A stretch of DNA of 64,000 bases from Rachycentron canadum. Lineage: Eukaryota; Chordata; Actinopteri; Carangiformes; Rachycentridae. Position numbers and translations under genes: made by a program. This document shows positions 1-10,033 of this stretch, one piece after another. Position 1 is the stretch's first letter; every line of letters starts with the position of its first letter. A model generated the notes under the pieces. That model was given only the letters and a program-made list of their open reading frames with translations. It searched no databases and was not told where the DNA came from. The DNA is taken from positions 7,219,706 to 7,283,705 of the forward strand of contig CM076671.1 of the NCBI GenBank assembly GCA_038496675.1, read 5' to 3'.

Positions 1-1372
1 TGTGTGTGTGAGGCTGTCACTGAGCACAGAGGGAGAATGGAAAACAGCTCATTTCCCTCCCTTTAATTATGACACCCAATTTGTTTCATGGACGACATGC
101 TGTTGGTGGCTCCTTCATACACCACTCAAACTGTCATTTAAATTCATGTATTTGTTTCTGGCTGTGCGTGTGTACATGGAGGCTTGTGAGCTTTAAAACC
201 CCGTGAAGGGAGGTTTAGATGCTGATTGTGTGTATAGGCTTTTGATTTGTAGTTTATATTCAGGTCTGGGTTAGTTTAAGATGAATGTAAATCTTAGCCA
301 TGTAGATCAGGCACTGTTAGAGAAAAGACAATAATCATCCATGTGCAAATTTTTCCTTGCTGGCTTTTCAGAGCGGGCCTGATCAGAATACAGAAGAACC
401 ATTAAACTTAAAGATGTAGAAAGTTTCCAGAGGCATAATAGTAACCTCATTAAATCACTGAGTGTTCTTTTACTTCTCCTGAGCAGGAATTAAATATGAT
501 AAATCCACATTAATTGTGCAAATCAAGCGTATAATGTCATGTTATGGTGCAGAAAGGTGCTGAGCTGACACTGGCATAGATTAAAATATTATTAAATGGA
601 AATTAAATAACTGTGATCGCCACTTAAACCAGAATGGATTGGCTTTTTGGCCACTTGGGGGCAGCACCACAAGCTGCAAACACTACACTGACATTTTTCT
701 TTTGTTCAAGCTTACGTGCTATAAATCTGTTGCCTATTTACACTGCAAGCAGATGAGGCGTCACCTGGGCATCTCTGCTTTCGCCTCCACCAATAAGAAA
801 TATCTGGTGCTTTAGTGGCAAAATGCTTTGCTATAATTCTTACAGGGAATCGGTGTGTTATCCATCTTGAAATATGTGTATATATACTTTTTTTTTGTGT
901 TTGTGCTTAGTGTTGGCTTTATATTTACATTTGCACTGCTGTGCTCAGGCACTAGGCCAACACAGGAAGTGGGAGAGTGTTTCGCTTCCTTTTGATTGGC
1001 AGCACTTCCTTGGCGAAGCAAGATCAAGTGCCACCGACGACTTTCAACAACAAGTATGGGCTTTTTCTTTGACTTCCTTTGCCTTCTCTCACTGGCTTTC
1101 TGTCTTGGCTTTCAGTGCACTACAATAGAAGGCATTAGAAGCATAATAGAATTTTTTTTTCGTTTTGCTCTGTAACCTTGACAGAGGCTGGCTGTTTTAA
1201 TGAAAGTCTGTGAAAAAAGAAATGATTGCTCGTGTCTAATCCCTCATTTGTGCCGTGTGTCGATCCGGAGAGTCAGCCACGACCTGTAGATTTGTCTCCA
1301 CCTCTGTTTGTATTGTCTCTCTCGCTCTCTGCCTTGTGATGTCATTACACCTGCTCATACGCACACACACCT

Positions 1373-1374
<2 letters not shown>
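1..1374. other. Noncoding stretch, no gene seen
   Basis: AT-rich sequence beginning inside a short TG run at the window edge. I see no exon, RNA gene or complete mobile element. The only item of note is a CTCF-like 15-mer at 651-665, listed separately. The open frames here are short and have no recognisable domain. Confidence 0.7.
651..665 (+). promoter_or_regulatory. CTCF-like core motif
   Basis: The 15-mer CCACTTGGGGGCAGC agrees with the vertebrate CTCF core CCASYAGRKGGCRSY at 14 of 15 positions; the only mismatch is T for A at position 6. CTCF binds DNA to form insulators and loop anchors. One motif match in 64 kb can arise by chance, and a TTGGCCACTTGGGGGCAGC-like word also occurs in dispersed fish repeats, so occupancy is not shown. 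Confidence 0.3.

Positions 1375-1408
<34 letters not shown>
1375..1408 (+). repeat. (AC)n microsatellite
   Basis: Perfect AC dinucleotide run of 34 bases, preceded by a shorter CA stretch at about 1361-1370. It is followed 82 bases later by a TG run of similar length, so the two can pair as an inverted repeat. Alternating purine-pyrimidine runs of this kind are prone to Z-DNA formation and replication slippage. Confidence 0.97.
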
Positions 1409-1409
<1 letters not shown>

Positions 1410-1487
1410 AACTCGCCTGTCTTGCGTTTTTTATCTTGTGGTCGTTAAAAACCCAGTTATTTTCAACGTTTGTCATTCGTTTGCTCC

Positions 1488-1490
<3 letters not shown>

Positions 1491-1523
<33 letters not shown>
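1491..1523 (+). repeat. (TG)n microsatellite
   Basis: Perfect TG run of 33 bases, complementary in sense to the AC run at 1375-1408. It explains the Cys-Val and His-Thr open frames seen over this interval, which are not genes. Confidence 0.97.
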
Positions 1524-1525
<2 letters not shown>

Positions 1526-1824
1526 TCAAGCCCGCCTGCTGCATTGTGTGTGCTAATCCCTGTAAAGATATTCACGGCAGCTAATCTGTTTAATTACACT
1601 ACAAATTAAGGATATTTACTGTTCCAAGACTTTTATGCGACACCCGCCTTAATCAGGGCCTTAATCTGTTTGGCACTGTGCAAGTGTGTATTACTCTGTC
1701 TGTGTGCATGAGTATGTATGTGTGATTGATACTCTGTATGCTCGGGCATGTGCGCCTTTGTGTCTATCAAGCTATTTCTGCCAAAGTCTTTCTGCTTTAA
1801 TTCTTTCTCTGAATATTTGCCTGC

Positions 1825-1829
<5 letters not shown>

Positions 1830-1857
<28 letters not shown>
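1830..1857 (+). repeat. Poly(A) tract, 28 A
   Basis: Uninterrupted run of 28 A residues, followed by A/G-rich sequence. It could be the tail of a very old retroposed sequence, but nothing recognisable as a SINE or LINE body lies upstream, so I treat it as a simple homopolymer. Confidence 0.95.
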
Positions 1858-1859
<2 letters not shown>

Positions 1860-2538
1860 AAAGAAAACAAGAGATTATTGTGTTTTTCCAGTCGTCACCA
1901 TTGTGGCAGAGAAAGGCATAATTTACAAGGATTAAAATGTAATATCTCTGTATGTTAGAAAAGTATTTAAGGACACATGCTCAGATCCATGGGAGCATCC
2001 CTCTCCTGGTCTAAGAGTCACGTTCCATTAATTCAACACGAGTCAGACTGTTAGAAACATGGAGTCATGCTGTGTTTTTATGTCAAGAGCAAATCAATGA
2101 AAGCAAACCGCTACAGCAATGGTTTTGTGTCTCAGTGTGTGCGTGCCCACCTGTTTGTGAATTGTATGTGAAGCCAAAAGTCTTGATACTGGCTGTTCGT
2201 GCCTGCAGGAGCAGAAGATGTAATTTCCTGATTCTAACATCATTTTCAACCACTTTTTGCAAAATGTTGGTGATATTTAAAAAAGGGAAAGTCAGTTTTA
2301 AGCACTTGGGATAATATAATGGATAATATCAATATATAACAGTTTAAATTAGAGTAATCTGAGTCCAGGAATCGCTTAGCATCTCTGTAGTGGAGTTGTA
2401 AGATCCATTAACCTTTTCATAGCCCCGAATGCAATCTTCAAATCTTTTTCTATCTTTTTCTTTTCTGTTGTTGTGCGTGTTTGTGTATCTTCAAGTCAGC
2501 ATTTATGTGTAGCCTATAGTCATATTAGCAAGCCTTTC

Positions 2539-2540
<2 letters not shown>

Positions 2541-2571
<31 letters not shown>
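2541..2571 (+). repeat. (TG)n microsatellite
   Basis: Perfect TG run of about 31 bases, one of a dense series between 1.3 and 4.1 kb. Confidence 0.97.
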
Positions 2572-2573
<2 letters not shown>

Positions 2574-2705
2574 ACCTGCATGGATGGTGAGTGTGTGAAC
2601 CTATCATTTGCAAATATGCAGATTTTTGCTCGTGTTGGTTTCTGTTCCATGTTTGAATGTGCTTACGTACAGTATTTGCTACTCTACGCATACTGTATGA
2701 GATTC

Positions 2706-2734
2706 GTGTGTGTGTGTGTGTGTTTGTGTGTGTA
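2706..2734 (+). repeat. Imperfect (TG)n microsatellite
   Basis: TG run interrupted once by TTTG, about 29 bases. A run of 12 C residues follows at 2765-2776. Confidence 0.93.
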
Positions 2735-2764
2735 CAGATGGGGCACGTTGTCCTTTTTAAACTG

Positions 2765-2776
2765 CCCCCCCCCCCC
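2765..2776 (+). repeat. Poly(C) run, 12 C
   Basis: Homopolymer of 12 cytosines followed by a TGCG. Runs like this are prone to sequencing and replication length error, so the exact count is uncertain. Confidence 0.85.
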
Positions 2777-3273
2777 TGCGATGGTGACCTGTAATAAATG
2801 AGTGGGTGCGAGAAAGTGGCAGCCATGACAGCTGACTGGGGAGAGAGGGAATAGAAGGAGAGAGAAGGAGTGAAAAGGTGGAGGTGTGTGTGTGTGTAGA
2901 GAGGATTGTGTGTGTGTTAGAGAGCGATGGAAGACAAAGGAAGACAGAGGGGAGGTAAAAGAGATATAAAGTCTCTGAGGATAGATAAGGAGTGAGCATG
3001 AGAGGATGAGGGGAATACAATGGAAAGAGAGGGGAAGGCAAGAGTGAGGGATTGTGGGTCGTTCGGTGGGGAACAATACCTTGACCAAAGGTGGAGAATC
3101 TTTCTGCACTGACACTTGTTCTTCTTCTCCTCATTACCCCCCACCCTCCCCTTGTTTTGTCTCTCTGAAGTCACCTTGCAGTCCAGCAGAAATACGGCTG
3201 CTCCTTTTGCTGGTTTAAAGCTACATAAAACTCACGTAGGAGAAAACCTTGGCCAGCCTTCGCTGTAGTTTTG

Positions 3274-3274
<1 letters not shown>

Positions 3275-3347
<73 letters not shown>
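3275..3347 (+). repeat. Long (TG)n microsatellite
   Basis: Perfect TG run of 73 bases, about 36 units and the second longest in the window. With the AC run at 3508-3535 it forms a spaced inverted repeat. Expected to be highly length-polymorphic. Confidence 0.98.
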
Positions 3348-3349
<2 letters not shown>

Positions 3350-3507
3350 GTCGGTCACCTTCAGCAGTAAGAAAGATGAGAGAGCTCTGGAAGAGAGTAC
3401 ACTTATAAGAATCTGTTTGTGCATTTCTATGGTTTTGTGTCTCGGTTCATTAATTTGTCTACAGCTGAGAGGTAAAAACACACATTCTGACGCGCACTCT
3501 TTCGCGG

Positions 3508-3535
3508 ACACACACACACACACGCACACACACAC
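3508..3535 (+). repeat. (CA)n microsatellite with one interruption
   Basis: CA run of about 28 bases interrupted by one CGCA, in opposite sense to the flanking TG arrays at 3275-3347 and 3699-3780. Confidence 0.95.
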
Positions 3536-3696
3536 CTGAGTGCTCCCCTGTGTCGCACCTTAACCACTTGCTCCGCCGTCGCTCTCGGCAAGGTGAAAGT
3601 GAGATGATGGTGGGTCATTTGCAAGATGGGAGACGGCACGACAGAGACAGAGCGAGAAAGTAAGAGAGGTGGTTTAATTTCAGCTGAGGAAGGAAG

Positions 3697-3698
<2 letters not shown>

Positions 3699-3780
<82 letters not shown>
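3699..3780 (+). repeat. Longest (GT)n microsatellite in the window
   Basis: Perfect GT run of 82 bases, 41 units. It ends abruptly at CCAGCAG. At this purity and length it should be a highly variable marker. Translations of it as Cys-Val or His-Thr runs are artefacts. Confidence 0.98.
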
Positions 3781-3782
<2 letters not shown>

Positions 3783-3889
3783 AGCAGAGGTTAAGGTGGA
3801 GTGAGAGAGACAGTGTGTTGTCTCTGAGGAGTACAGCTATCACCGCTGCTGAACGCTCCAATTAATCAGCCTGGGCCACACAGGCACTC

Positions 3890-3893
<4 letters not shown>

Positions 3894-3920
<27 letters not shown>

Positions 3921-3921
3921 T
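3894..3921 (+). repeat. (TG)n microsatellite
   Basis: Perfect TG run of about 28 bases at the right side of the 1.3-4.1 kb cluster. A shorter TG run follows at about 4067-4083. Confidence 0.96.
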
Positions 3922-4097
3922 AGCAGCTGTGTGTTTGTCAGATATCTATTGTGTGATTGTGAAGCGTGTCAGGAGCTATATTTGCATCTGTGGGATGCAC
4001 CATCACACCCAACCATGGAGCATGCTAATGGGACCATATATTTGGTTGTGGAAAAGGAGAAGATGGAGTGTGTGTGTGTGTGTGCATGCATGTGTTT

Positions 4098-4115
4098 AAA
4101 AAAAAAAAAAAAAAA
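4098..4115 (+). repeat. Poly(A) tract, 18 A
   Basis: Run of 18 A residues directly after the last TG stretch of the cluster. Confidence 0.93.
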
Positions 4116-4963
4116 CATGATTATTCACTTATAGGAACTGGTCAATGCCAAAAAAACAATGTTCCTCCTGAACATATCAACAAAATGCTCATTTTGAACT
4201 CGACTGAGGCGTTCAGGCTGGTTATTAAAGAAAACTGTGCCCTCATGAAAACTGAGTTCTCTGGAAATATAAAAATAGGAGCTACAAAACCGCTCCTCCA
4301 TCTTACAAAGGAACCAAAGTTCTCCAAAAACAAATTAGATTCAAATTGAGAGAAAACATGACACAAACATCTGCACGAGAACTTGCAATGAAAATACACC
4401 CTGGAATTGGTTAAATTGTGAATTAAGTTGGTTGCTGAATGGTTGCAGTTTGTTAAATGCCATAATAAAACGTCTCCACAGACAAATTTGACTACCAAAA
4501 AAGGCTTATTATCCAGCTAAAGTTGTAGTTGTCCACAAAAATCTTATTTGCTGATGTCCAAATTCCTTGTTGTGTGCACTAACTCAAAAAACCCAATGAA
4601 TCTGCATCATGTAGAAGCGGGGAGGGAGACGGCAATCTTCATCACAGCACGCCGCCATTTAACCAAAAAGTAAGGGGTATTCAAATAACACCAAACTGAT
4701 GCTACACATCGCTCAGTGTCTCTTCATTCCAGGTTCATTCTGAGTCCATTAAATTCCAGAGTGGCTGCATGCATTCACGTGTTTTCTTCCTGCAGATAAG
4801 AGCCGTGAGAAAACCCCGAGCGAAGAAAGACACAGGCAGGGAGACGTTTTTCGAAAAAAGCGAGAGATAAACGCGGGGGCCAGACGGAGTCGAAAAAGAA
4901 AAAAAAACAAAAAAAAAAAAAACGCACGTGGTCTCACCGCCCGGCGTTTCGTGCCGTCACGCT

Positions 4964-4978
4964 GCTGCCCTCTGTGAG
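4964..4978 (-). promoter_or_regulatory. CTCF-like half-good motif, reverse
   Basis: Read on the minus strand, the 10-mer AGAGGGCAGC matches the right ten positions of the CTCF core exactly, but the left five positions fit poorly. Its orientation is convergent with the motif at 651-665. It sits in a short CpG-containing block. Weak evidence on its own. Confidence 0.2.
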
Positions 4979-5415
4979 CCCGCGTTCTGCCTGAAAATGA
5001 AATTCTCAAAAGGTTTTCACTCCCTTGAAATCATGTTTCACCCGCCGGGCACTGGGGCATACAAACAGGTTCACTCACAGAACTCATTGTTGTGGTCTGT
5101 TGATCTGTCATAGCTTTTTGTGCCGGATTATGGAGCCTTTTCCAGTTGAGAAAACCACTATAAATCCAATTAGGTTTGAAAAAATAAAAAGATCTTGCTC
5201 ATCAGCTGATAGTTACGAAGCGATGTATTCATATTTGCAAATATATATACATATACAAGCCAACGAAACCTTAAGTTGACATGGCAACAAACATAGTTAA
5301 AGGTATATTTTTTGTTGATGCATTGAGATGATGCCAAATAGGCTACATTATTTCATTCTTGAGGCTTTTTTCACAATGAAAGCCCATATGTTGTGCCAGT
5401 TAAATGTGATTAAAG

Positions 5416-5441
<26 letters not shown>
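5416..5441 (+). repeat. Poly(T) tract, 26 T
   Basis: Uninterrupted run of 26 T residues in AT-rich surroundings. No retroelement body is recognisable next to it. Confidence 0.95.
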
Positions 5442-5446
<5 letters not shown>

Positions 5447-6207
5447 CAGTGTGGGACATTTAAATAAACGACTATAAAAAGAGATAATTGTGTAATGTTA
5501 ATACATTTAATGGCTGTGATCGGGGTTTGATTTCATCCACTAACTTTTAACAGATGAAAAAACAGCACAGGCGAGAGATTCTATTCCAGCTACTTCACTC
5601 AAACTAAATGTCAGGGTTTGACTGAGCCAGCAAGCAGAGCTGGTGCAGAAGCACTTTCTTTTTTCTTTTCTTTTTCTTTTTTTTTTTTTTTGTGAAGATA
5701 AAACAGTCAGAGAGAGAGAGAGTTGCTGTAGTGCCAGACAGAGAATATGCATACAAACCTTCAGACAAACACTGTCAGACTAAGCAGCAGAGAAAAATCC
5801 ACTGACAGGAAAGAGAGGAAGGGGGAAAGATAGGCAGCTTGTCCTACATAGGAACATATTAGATACACGGACACTTGCACGAGCAGTGTTCAGTGAGTTC
5901 ATTTCCTTCTTGGAGGTGATATCTACCTGCAGGACTTGTGATATGGGCGTACAGTAAGCACAGAGAGAGAGAGATAACGGATGAGAGACAAAGGGATGTC
6001 GACAACAAGAGATGTGTGTTCTTAAGCATTAGGAGGCAAGCAGAGGTGAGAGGAAGGGAAACAGTTGCAGCCCCCGTGGGCATCACTGACACACAGAGGA
6101 GGAAGCGCGGCTATTTGCCTCTTCTTCCTCTCCCACCATCTGCCCAATCCGATTCTCTCATTTACTTAATTAGAGCGACTGCGTCTCAAGGCCGCAACAC
6201 CATTAGG

Positions 6208-6273
6208 CGTGCGTGCGTGCGTGCAGATACCTCAGACGTGCTTGTGCATGGAGTAGCATGCTTGTCTTTGCAC

Positions 6274-6304
<31 letters not shown>
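6208..6304 (+). repeat. Compound (GTGC)n and (TG)n microsatellite
   Basis: A GTGC tetranucleotide run lies at 6208-6224 and a perfect TG run at 6275-6304, separated by about 50 bases of TG-rich sequence. It looks like one decaying compound array. Confidence 0.9.
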
Positions 6305-6305
<1 letters not shown>

Positions 6306-6680
6306 TGTGTTTAGAGGGCTTACCTCAGGCAGGTTGTTCAGAATGGAAGGAGCAGGTAACGGTCGCATAAACAAAATCTGGTGAAGTGGTTGAAAGAAAA
6401 AGAGCAGTGACCTGTGTTCTGGCTGAAACACACACTATCACAGCTTTTCTTTAAGTCTCCTTGCACCTCTCACTGCTGTAATAGACTTTAAGCTCTCCTA
6501 AGCTGTTATTATTAATTATCCCCAGCTCCTCTAATCTCACTGATGCGTATATTGACTTCCTGAATGCCTTCCTGGAGTTTGTTTCTCCTCTTTATGTTGC
6601 TCAGAACAAGCAGCACTTTAATGCAGAAGTGAAAAGTAGGAAAAATAACAATATGTCTACTTTATTTGCAAACACATAAG

Positions 6681-6703
6681 ATTGCCAAAAGTATGTGGAC
6701 ACA
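6681..6703 (+). mobile_element. Fragment of a dispersed fish repeat
   Basis: The word attgccaaaagtatgtggac matches from memory the start of a repeat common in fish genomes whose consensus opens with a CCAAAAGTATGTGGACAC-like sequence. Only about 23 bases are recognisable; downstream sequence does not continue the match. I infer a truncated terminal fragment of a DNA-transposon-derived element. Family name not assigned. Confidence 0.45.
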
Positions 6704-8269
6704 CTTTTCCGCACGGTTGTGTATGATAATTCAGAAGTCATTTATTCTTTTATTTACTTATTCAGCATTTTTGCACTTGGAAGACAATGTGGGTGATTTT
6801 TTTTTATTAGCCTCTGAAAAAAAGGTAATTTTACAAATAATAATTCTTGTAATCTTTCCTACTTAGCCCCTTTCATCTGTAAATAGAGATGCATTTGTGA
6901 TTCTGACACTCAGCATCTTCATTAATCTTCTTTTGAGAGAATCACAATGATGGTGGTGGAAAAGCCTTGAAAACATTTTAGCCACCTTGCATCTTTTCAT
7001 TTCATCCTGAGCTAATGAATATCCACTTCACAGTTTTGTACTTCATTCATCCAAGGTGACCCACTCCACTTGCCCTTAAATGAACAGCTAATGAACAAAA
7101 ATATAGACAGTTAAACTTACATAAACCCGCATTGCAGGTTTTACAGGCTTTTATTTTTTGAATGCAGCTGGAACATCCATCACATCTGAGATAGAGGATG
7201 CTGAGTAGCTGCTATCTGCTCTTTATTAAAGGCCAATGTCTGCTAGATAAAATGGGAAACCAATATATCTAACCTCACATATGACTGTTAGAGCTGCTTC
7301 TGTATGAATGCCTGTGTGTTTTTTTCCCCTTTAGTGGAGAAAAAAAAAATGTTTTTGACTCAATTTCTGACTCAATCATTCTGAGCTTTTTAACATTGGC
7401 CAATCATGTTGCGCGGCCAAAAATTGCTGATTGTGCGCTGATTGTTGGGTTTCTGTTTCTGATGCGACAATGAAAAGAGTAGATGTGAATCACGGGTCGC
7501 CGGAACAGTCGCCTCTGCTGCGTTCAAGTGATTCCTCAAGTGCCATGAGGAAAACAGATGTAATTAATTGTTGTCTTAAGTGTTTGTGCCACTTTTGAGA
7601 TTGCAATCAAGATTGTTTAGAGGAGTGCATGTACTCAGGCTGTGTGTACGTGTGTGGGGTGACATAGATGTAGTCACGCTCAGGCGGGAATGGGATGGAC
7701 AGACAGTAAGCTGCCACTCACTCTCATCTCCTCTCCATCTTTTTTTTTTCCTTTTTTTCTTTTTCCTTTCTTTCCTGAATCCTGTCAACTGACGGATATC
7801 AACTCCTGCATCTCTCCCTCTCATTTCCTCTGCCTGGAAGTTTTTGACTGGCATGAGAGAGAAAGCGAGGGGAGGGAAAGTCAGCAACGCCGAGAGCTGA
7901 CACGGCTTTCTAAGTTTGTAAGTGTGCTGTGTTGCTGTTTCGCCGTGCGCTGCTTCCAGGCTGAACGCCCTTTGTTGTGTGACATCAAACATATAAGAGA
8001 ACCACATTCACGCTCCTTCATTCCCCTCACGAACAAGTTCCACTCTGCAGCTTCTTCTACCGAACACACGCCAGGGGAGACCACATACACACTCAGTCAA
8101 GGCAAATGGGGAAAAAGGAAACGAGTCAAAGGCAACTCTTCTAGAGAAACATTATGAGGGTGTAAAATTTGTGCTACACATTCAAACCGTTACACATTTG
8201 AACTTAATGAAGGCCTTTTATCACCTCTGAGAGCCGCCTCGGTTTGTTTTTTCCTCCATTTTCCAGATT

Positions 8270-8560
8270 GATATTCCTGAAAAAACCGGCACCATCCTCA
8301 GAGCAAAAGCCGGCAACAGCTCACGTCACAGAGTTTTCCACCTGGAACAAGGTGCCCTCGCCATCCTGAGAGTAAATCGAAGTTAAAAGGGAGGAGGGAG
8401 GGGAAGCGCTAACGAAGCTTCGTAAAGAGTGGTGGCGATGCAAGGACCCGGTTTAATCAGCGGGAGGGCCGCAGTAATCGGCCATCAATGGGAGCGAGGC
8501 GGCGGGCGGTCGCTAGTCATGAGACAGCTTTGGAGAGTGGCAGAGAACCTGCAGCGGTGG
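8270..8560. promoter_or_regulatory. CpG-rich candidate regulatory block
   Basis: I count about 18 CpG dinucleotides between roughly 8280 and 8520, against very few in the flanking several kilobases. The block carries ccggtttaatcagcggg and cagtaatcggccatcaatgg, resembling homeodomain and Hox/Pbx-type cores. It could be an enhancer, a CpG-island promoter of an unseen transcript, or a conserved noncoding element. No TATA box, ORF or splice-site pairing settles which. Confidence 0.35.
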
Positions 8561-9360
8561 GGAGGGAAGCAGGATTTTTTTGTGTGGAAAAACGCAGCGT
8601 TATTGTGAGATGATCTTAATTTTAAAAAGTGACTGCTGCCTTGACGGTTGAAAGGAAGCAATTCATTATTTTGACATCAACATCGACGTTTTGTTGATAA
8701 AATCAAAGTCCATATTTGAAAGCATTTTTCATTCATCAGTTTTGTTTCATTTCATTTTCTGATGGATCAATTTGATGCTACAAATATAGAATTAAAAAAA
8801 AAAAAAGCAAAGCCCTGATGTGAAGATCCTCAGGCATGTTTGAGTGTCCTTTAAATTAGAGCATGGTGAAAACTTCACATTGCATAGTGTTGTTTGCTAA
8901 TGCTGCAGCTTTCTCTTTATGTAAATGATCATGTTTGTGTTTATACAAGAGGCATTTGAAGACTTAGAGATATCACAGATGTAGAACTTACTTTATGCAG
9001 ACACAAATTAAAAGCAATCATTGCATTAACACTGTGAATATAATCTACTTTCAGTCACAAATGCCTCCTGTCCAGTTGCCTCCACACTCAGCTGCAGCAT
9101 CCATATAAAACTATACAGGCAAATAAAACACTTACTGCTCATTTGCCTGTGTGTGCCAGTATAATGAGCATCTGTGCTCTTTTTTTTTATGTAACTTTAT
9201 TATTTAATAGCGCACCTGTCTGTTCTGCGCCTCAGATAAAGAACAGATTTTTTTTTTTAACTTAAAGCCCTTTTTGAAGACCAGCCGGCAATTGGCTTGG
9301 TTGGTAGTTAGCAAAAAGGAGGACTGACACACACAAAAAATCCACAGACACACACTTGCG
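8561..9360. other. Noncoding stretch, nothing recognised
   Basis: AT-rich sequence with a short poly(A) near 8794-8805 and short poly(T) runs near 9180 and 9250. No gene, RNA or mobile element is recognisable. Confidence 0.65.
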
Positions 9361-9369
9361 TGGCGGAAA

Positions 9370-9530
9370 ACATTCTGTTGGGAAAATAGTGTTGCTAATT
9401 AGAGGAATTAGCCACAGATCAAAAGGTTCAATTAAAAAGTGGTGTTGTAGCGTGGAGGCAGCGGGCCTCATTTGCATCACAACACATGTTCGGTGCAGAC
9501 GGACAGACACTCAGAGGGAATCTGCAATAT
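9370..9530. promoter_or_regulatory. Candidate conserved noncoding element
   Basis: This block contains gctaattagaggaattagcc, an almost palindromic pair of homeodomain TAATTA-type cores, then ggttcaattaaaaag, and cctcatttgcatcac with an exact octamer-like ATTTGCAT site for POU factors. No coding potential is apparent. The clustering suggests an enhancer, but only alignment to other fish can establish conservation. Confidence 0.33.
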
Positions 9531-9626
9531 GGCAGGTACCTCTACGAAAGTGTAATGAAAGGCTAAAACAGGCATCAACATAGCTACATATAGCAAATAT
9601 GCTCCAATTGTCAGTTACAACTATTG

Positions 9627-9647
9627 GTGGGGGGGGGGGTGGGGGGT
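9627..9647 (+). repeat. G-rich run
   Basis: Near-continuous G run with a single T interruption. It may form a G-quadruplex, and its exact length is uncertain because homopolymers are error-prone. Confidence 0.85.
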
Positions 9648-9840
9648 GAGATAAAGAAATGTGTGTAAATACTTGCATGTATGCATTAATTTGCTCAAAG
9701 ACGTACGCTCGCATTTCAGCAAATGAAACGTGGGCATGAATTTTCCCTTTAGCAAACTTGCAAACACACACGTGAAGAATGCACATGTGCGCACATTCAC
9801 CGGCTCAGAATCATGCCATTAATTTGCACCCACACACGCG

Positions 9841-9984
9841 CACACACACACACACACACACGTGCACTCTCGACTGGCCGTGCAGTCGTCCATACGGTGT
9901 GTGTTGTTGGCCTTTTGAGTTCCAGGCTTAATTAAGAGTATAATTAAGTGTGTGCTGTTATGGCTTTACTCAGTGGGGTTCGTC

Positions 9985-10028
<44 letters not shown>
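9841..10028 (+). repeat. Facing (CA)n and (TG)n arrays
   Basis: A CA run at 9841-9861 is followed by a 42-base TG run at 9987-10028, so the two are complementary across a spacer of about 125 bases. The spacer is unique sequence. Confidence 0.93.

Positions 10029-10029
<1 letters not shown>

Positions 10030-10033
<4 letters not shown>

Larger units (their letters stand above)
4116..8200. other. Long noncoding stretch
   Basis: No gene seen. The interval holds an unassigned A-rich block at 4140-4700 that may be an old dispersed repeat, an A-rich run at 4898-4922, poly(T) at 5416-5441, a T/C tract at 5655-5691, a GTGC and TG repeat at 6208-6304, a short dispersed-repeat fragment at 6681-6703, and a pyrimidine-rich tract at 7736-7775. 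Open frames here are short and match no family I know. Confidence 0.6.

Noticed and set aside
3427..3861. 144-codon minus-strand frame rich in His-Thr
   Set aside because: It is the translation of the GT array at 3699-3780 and neighbours.
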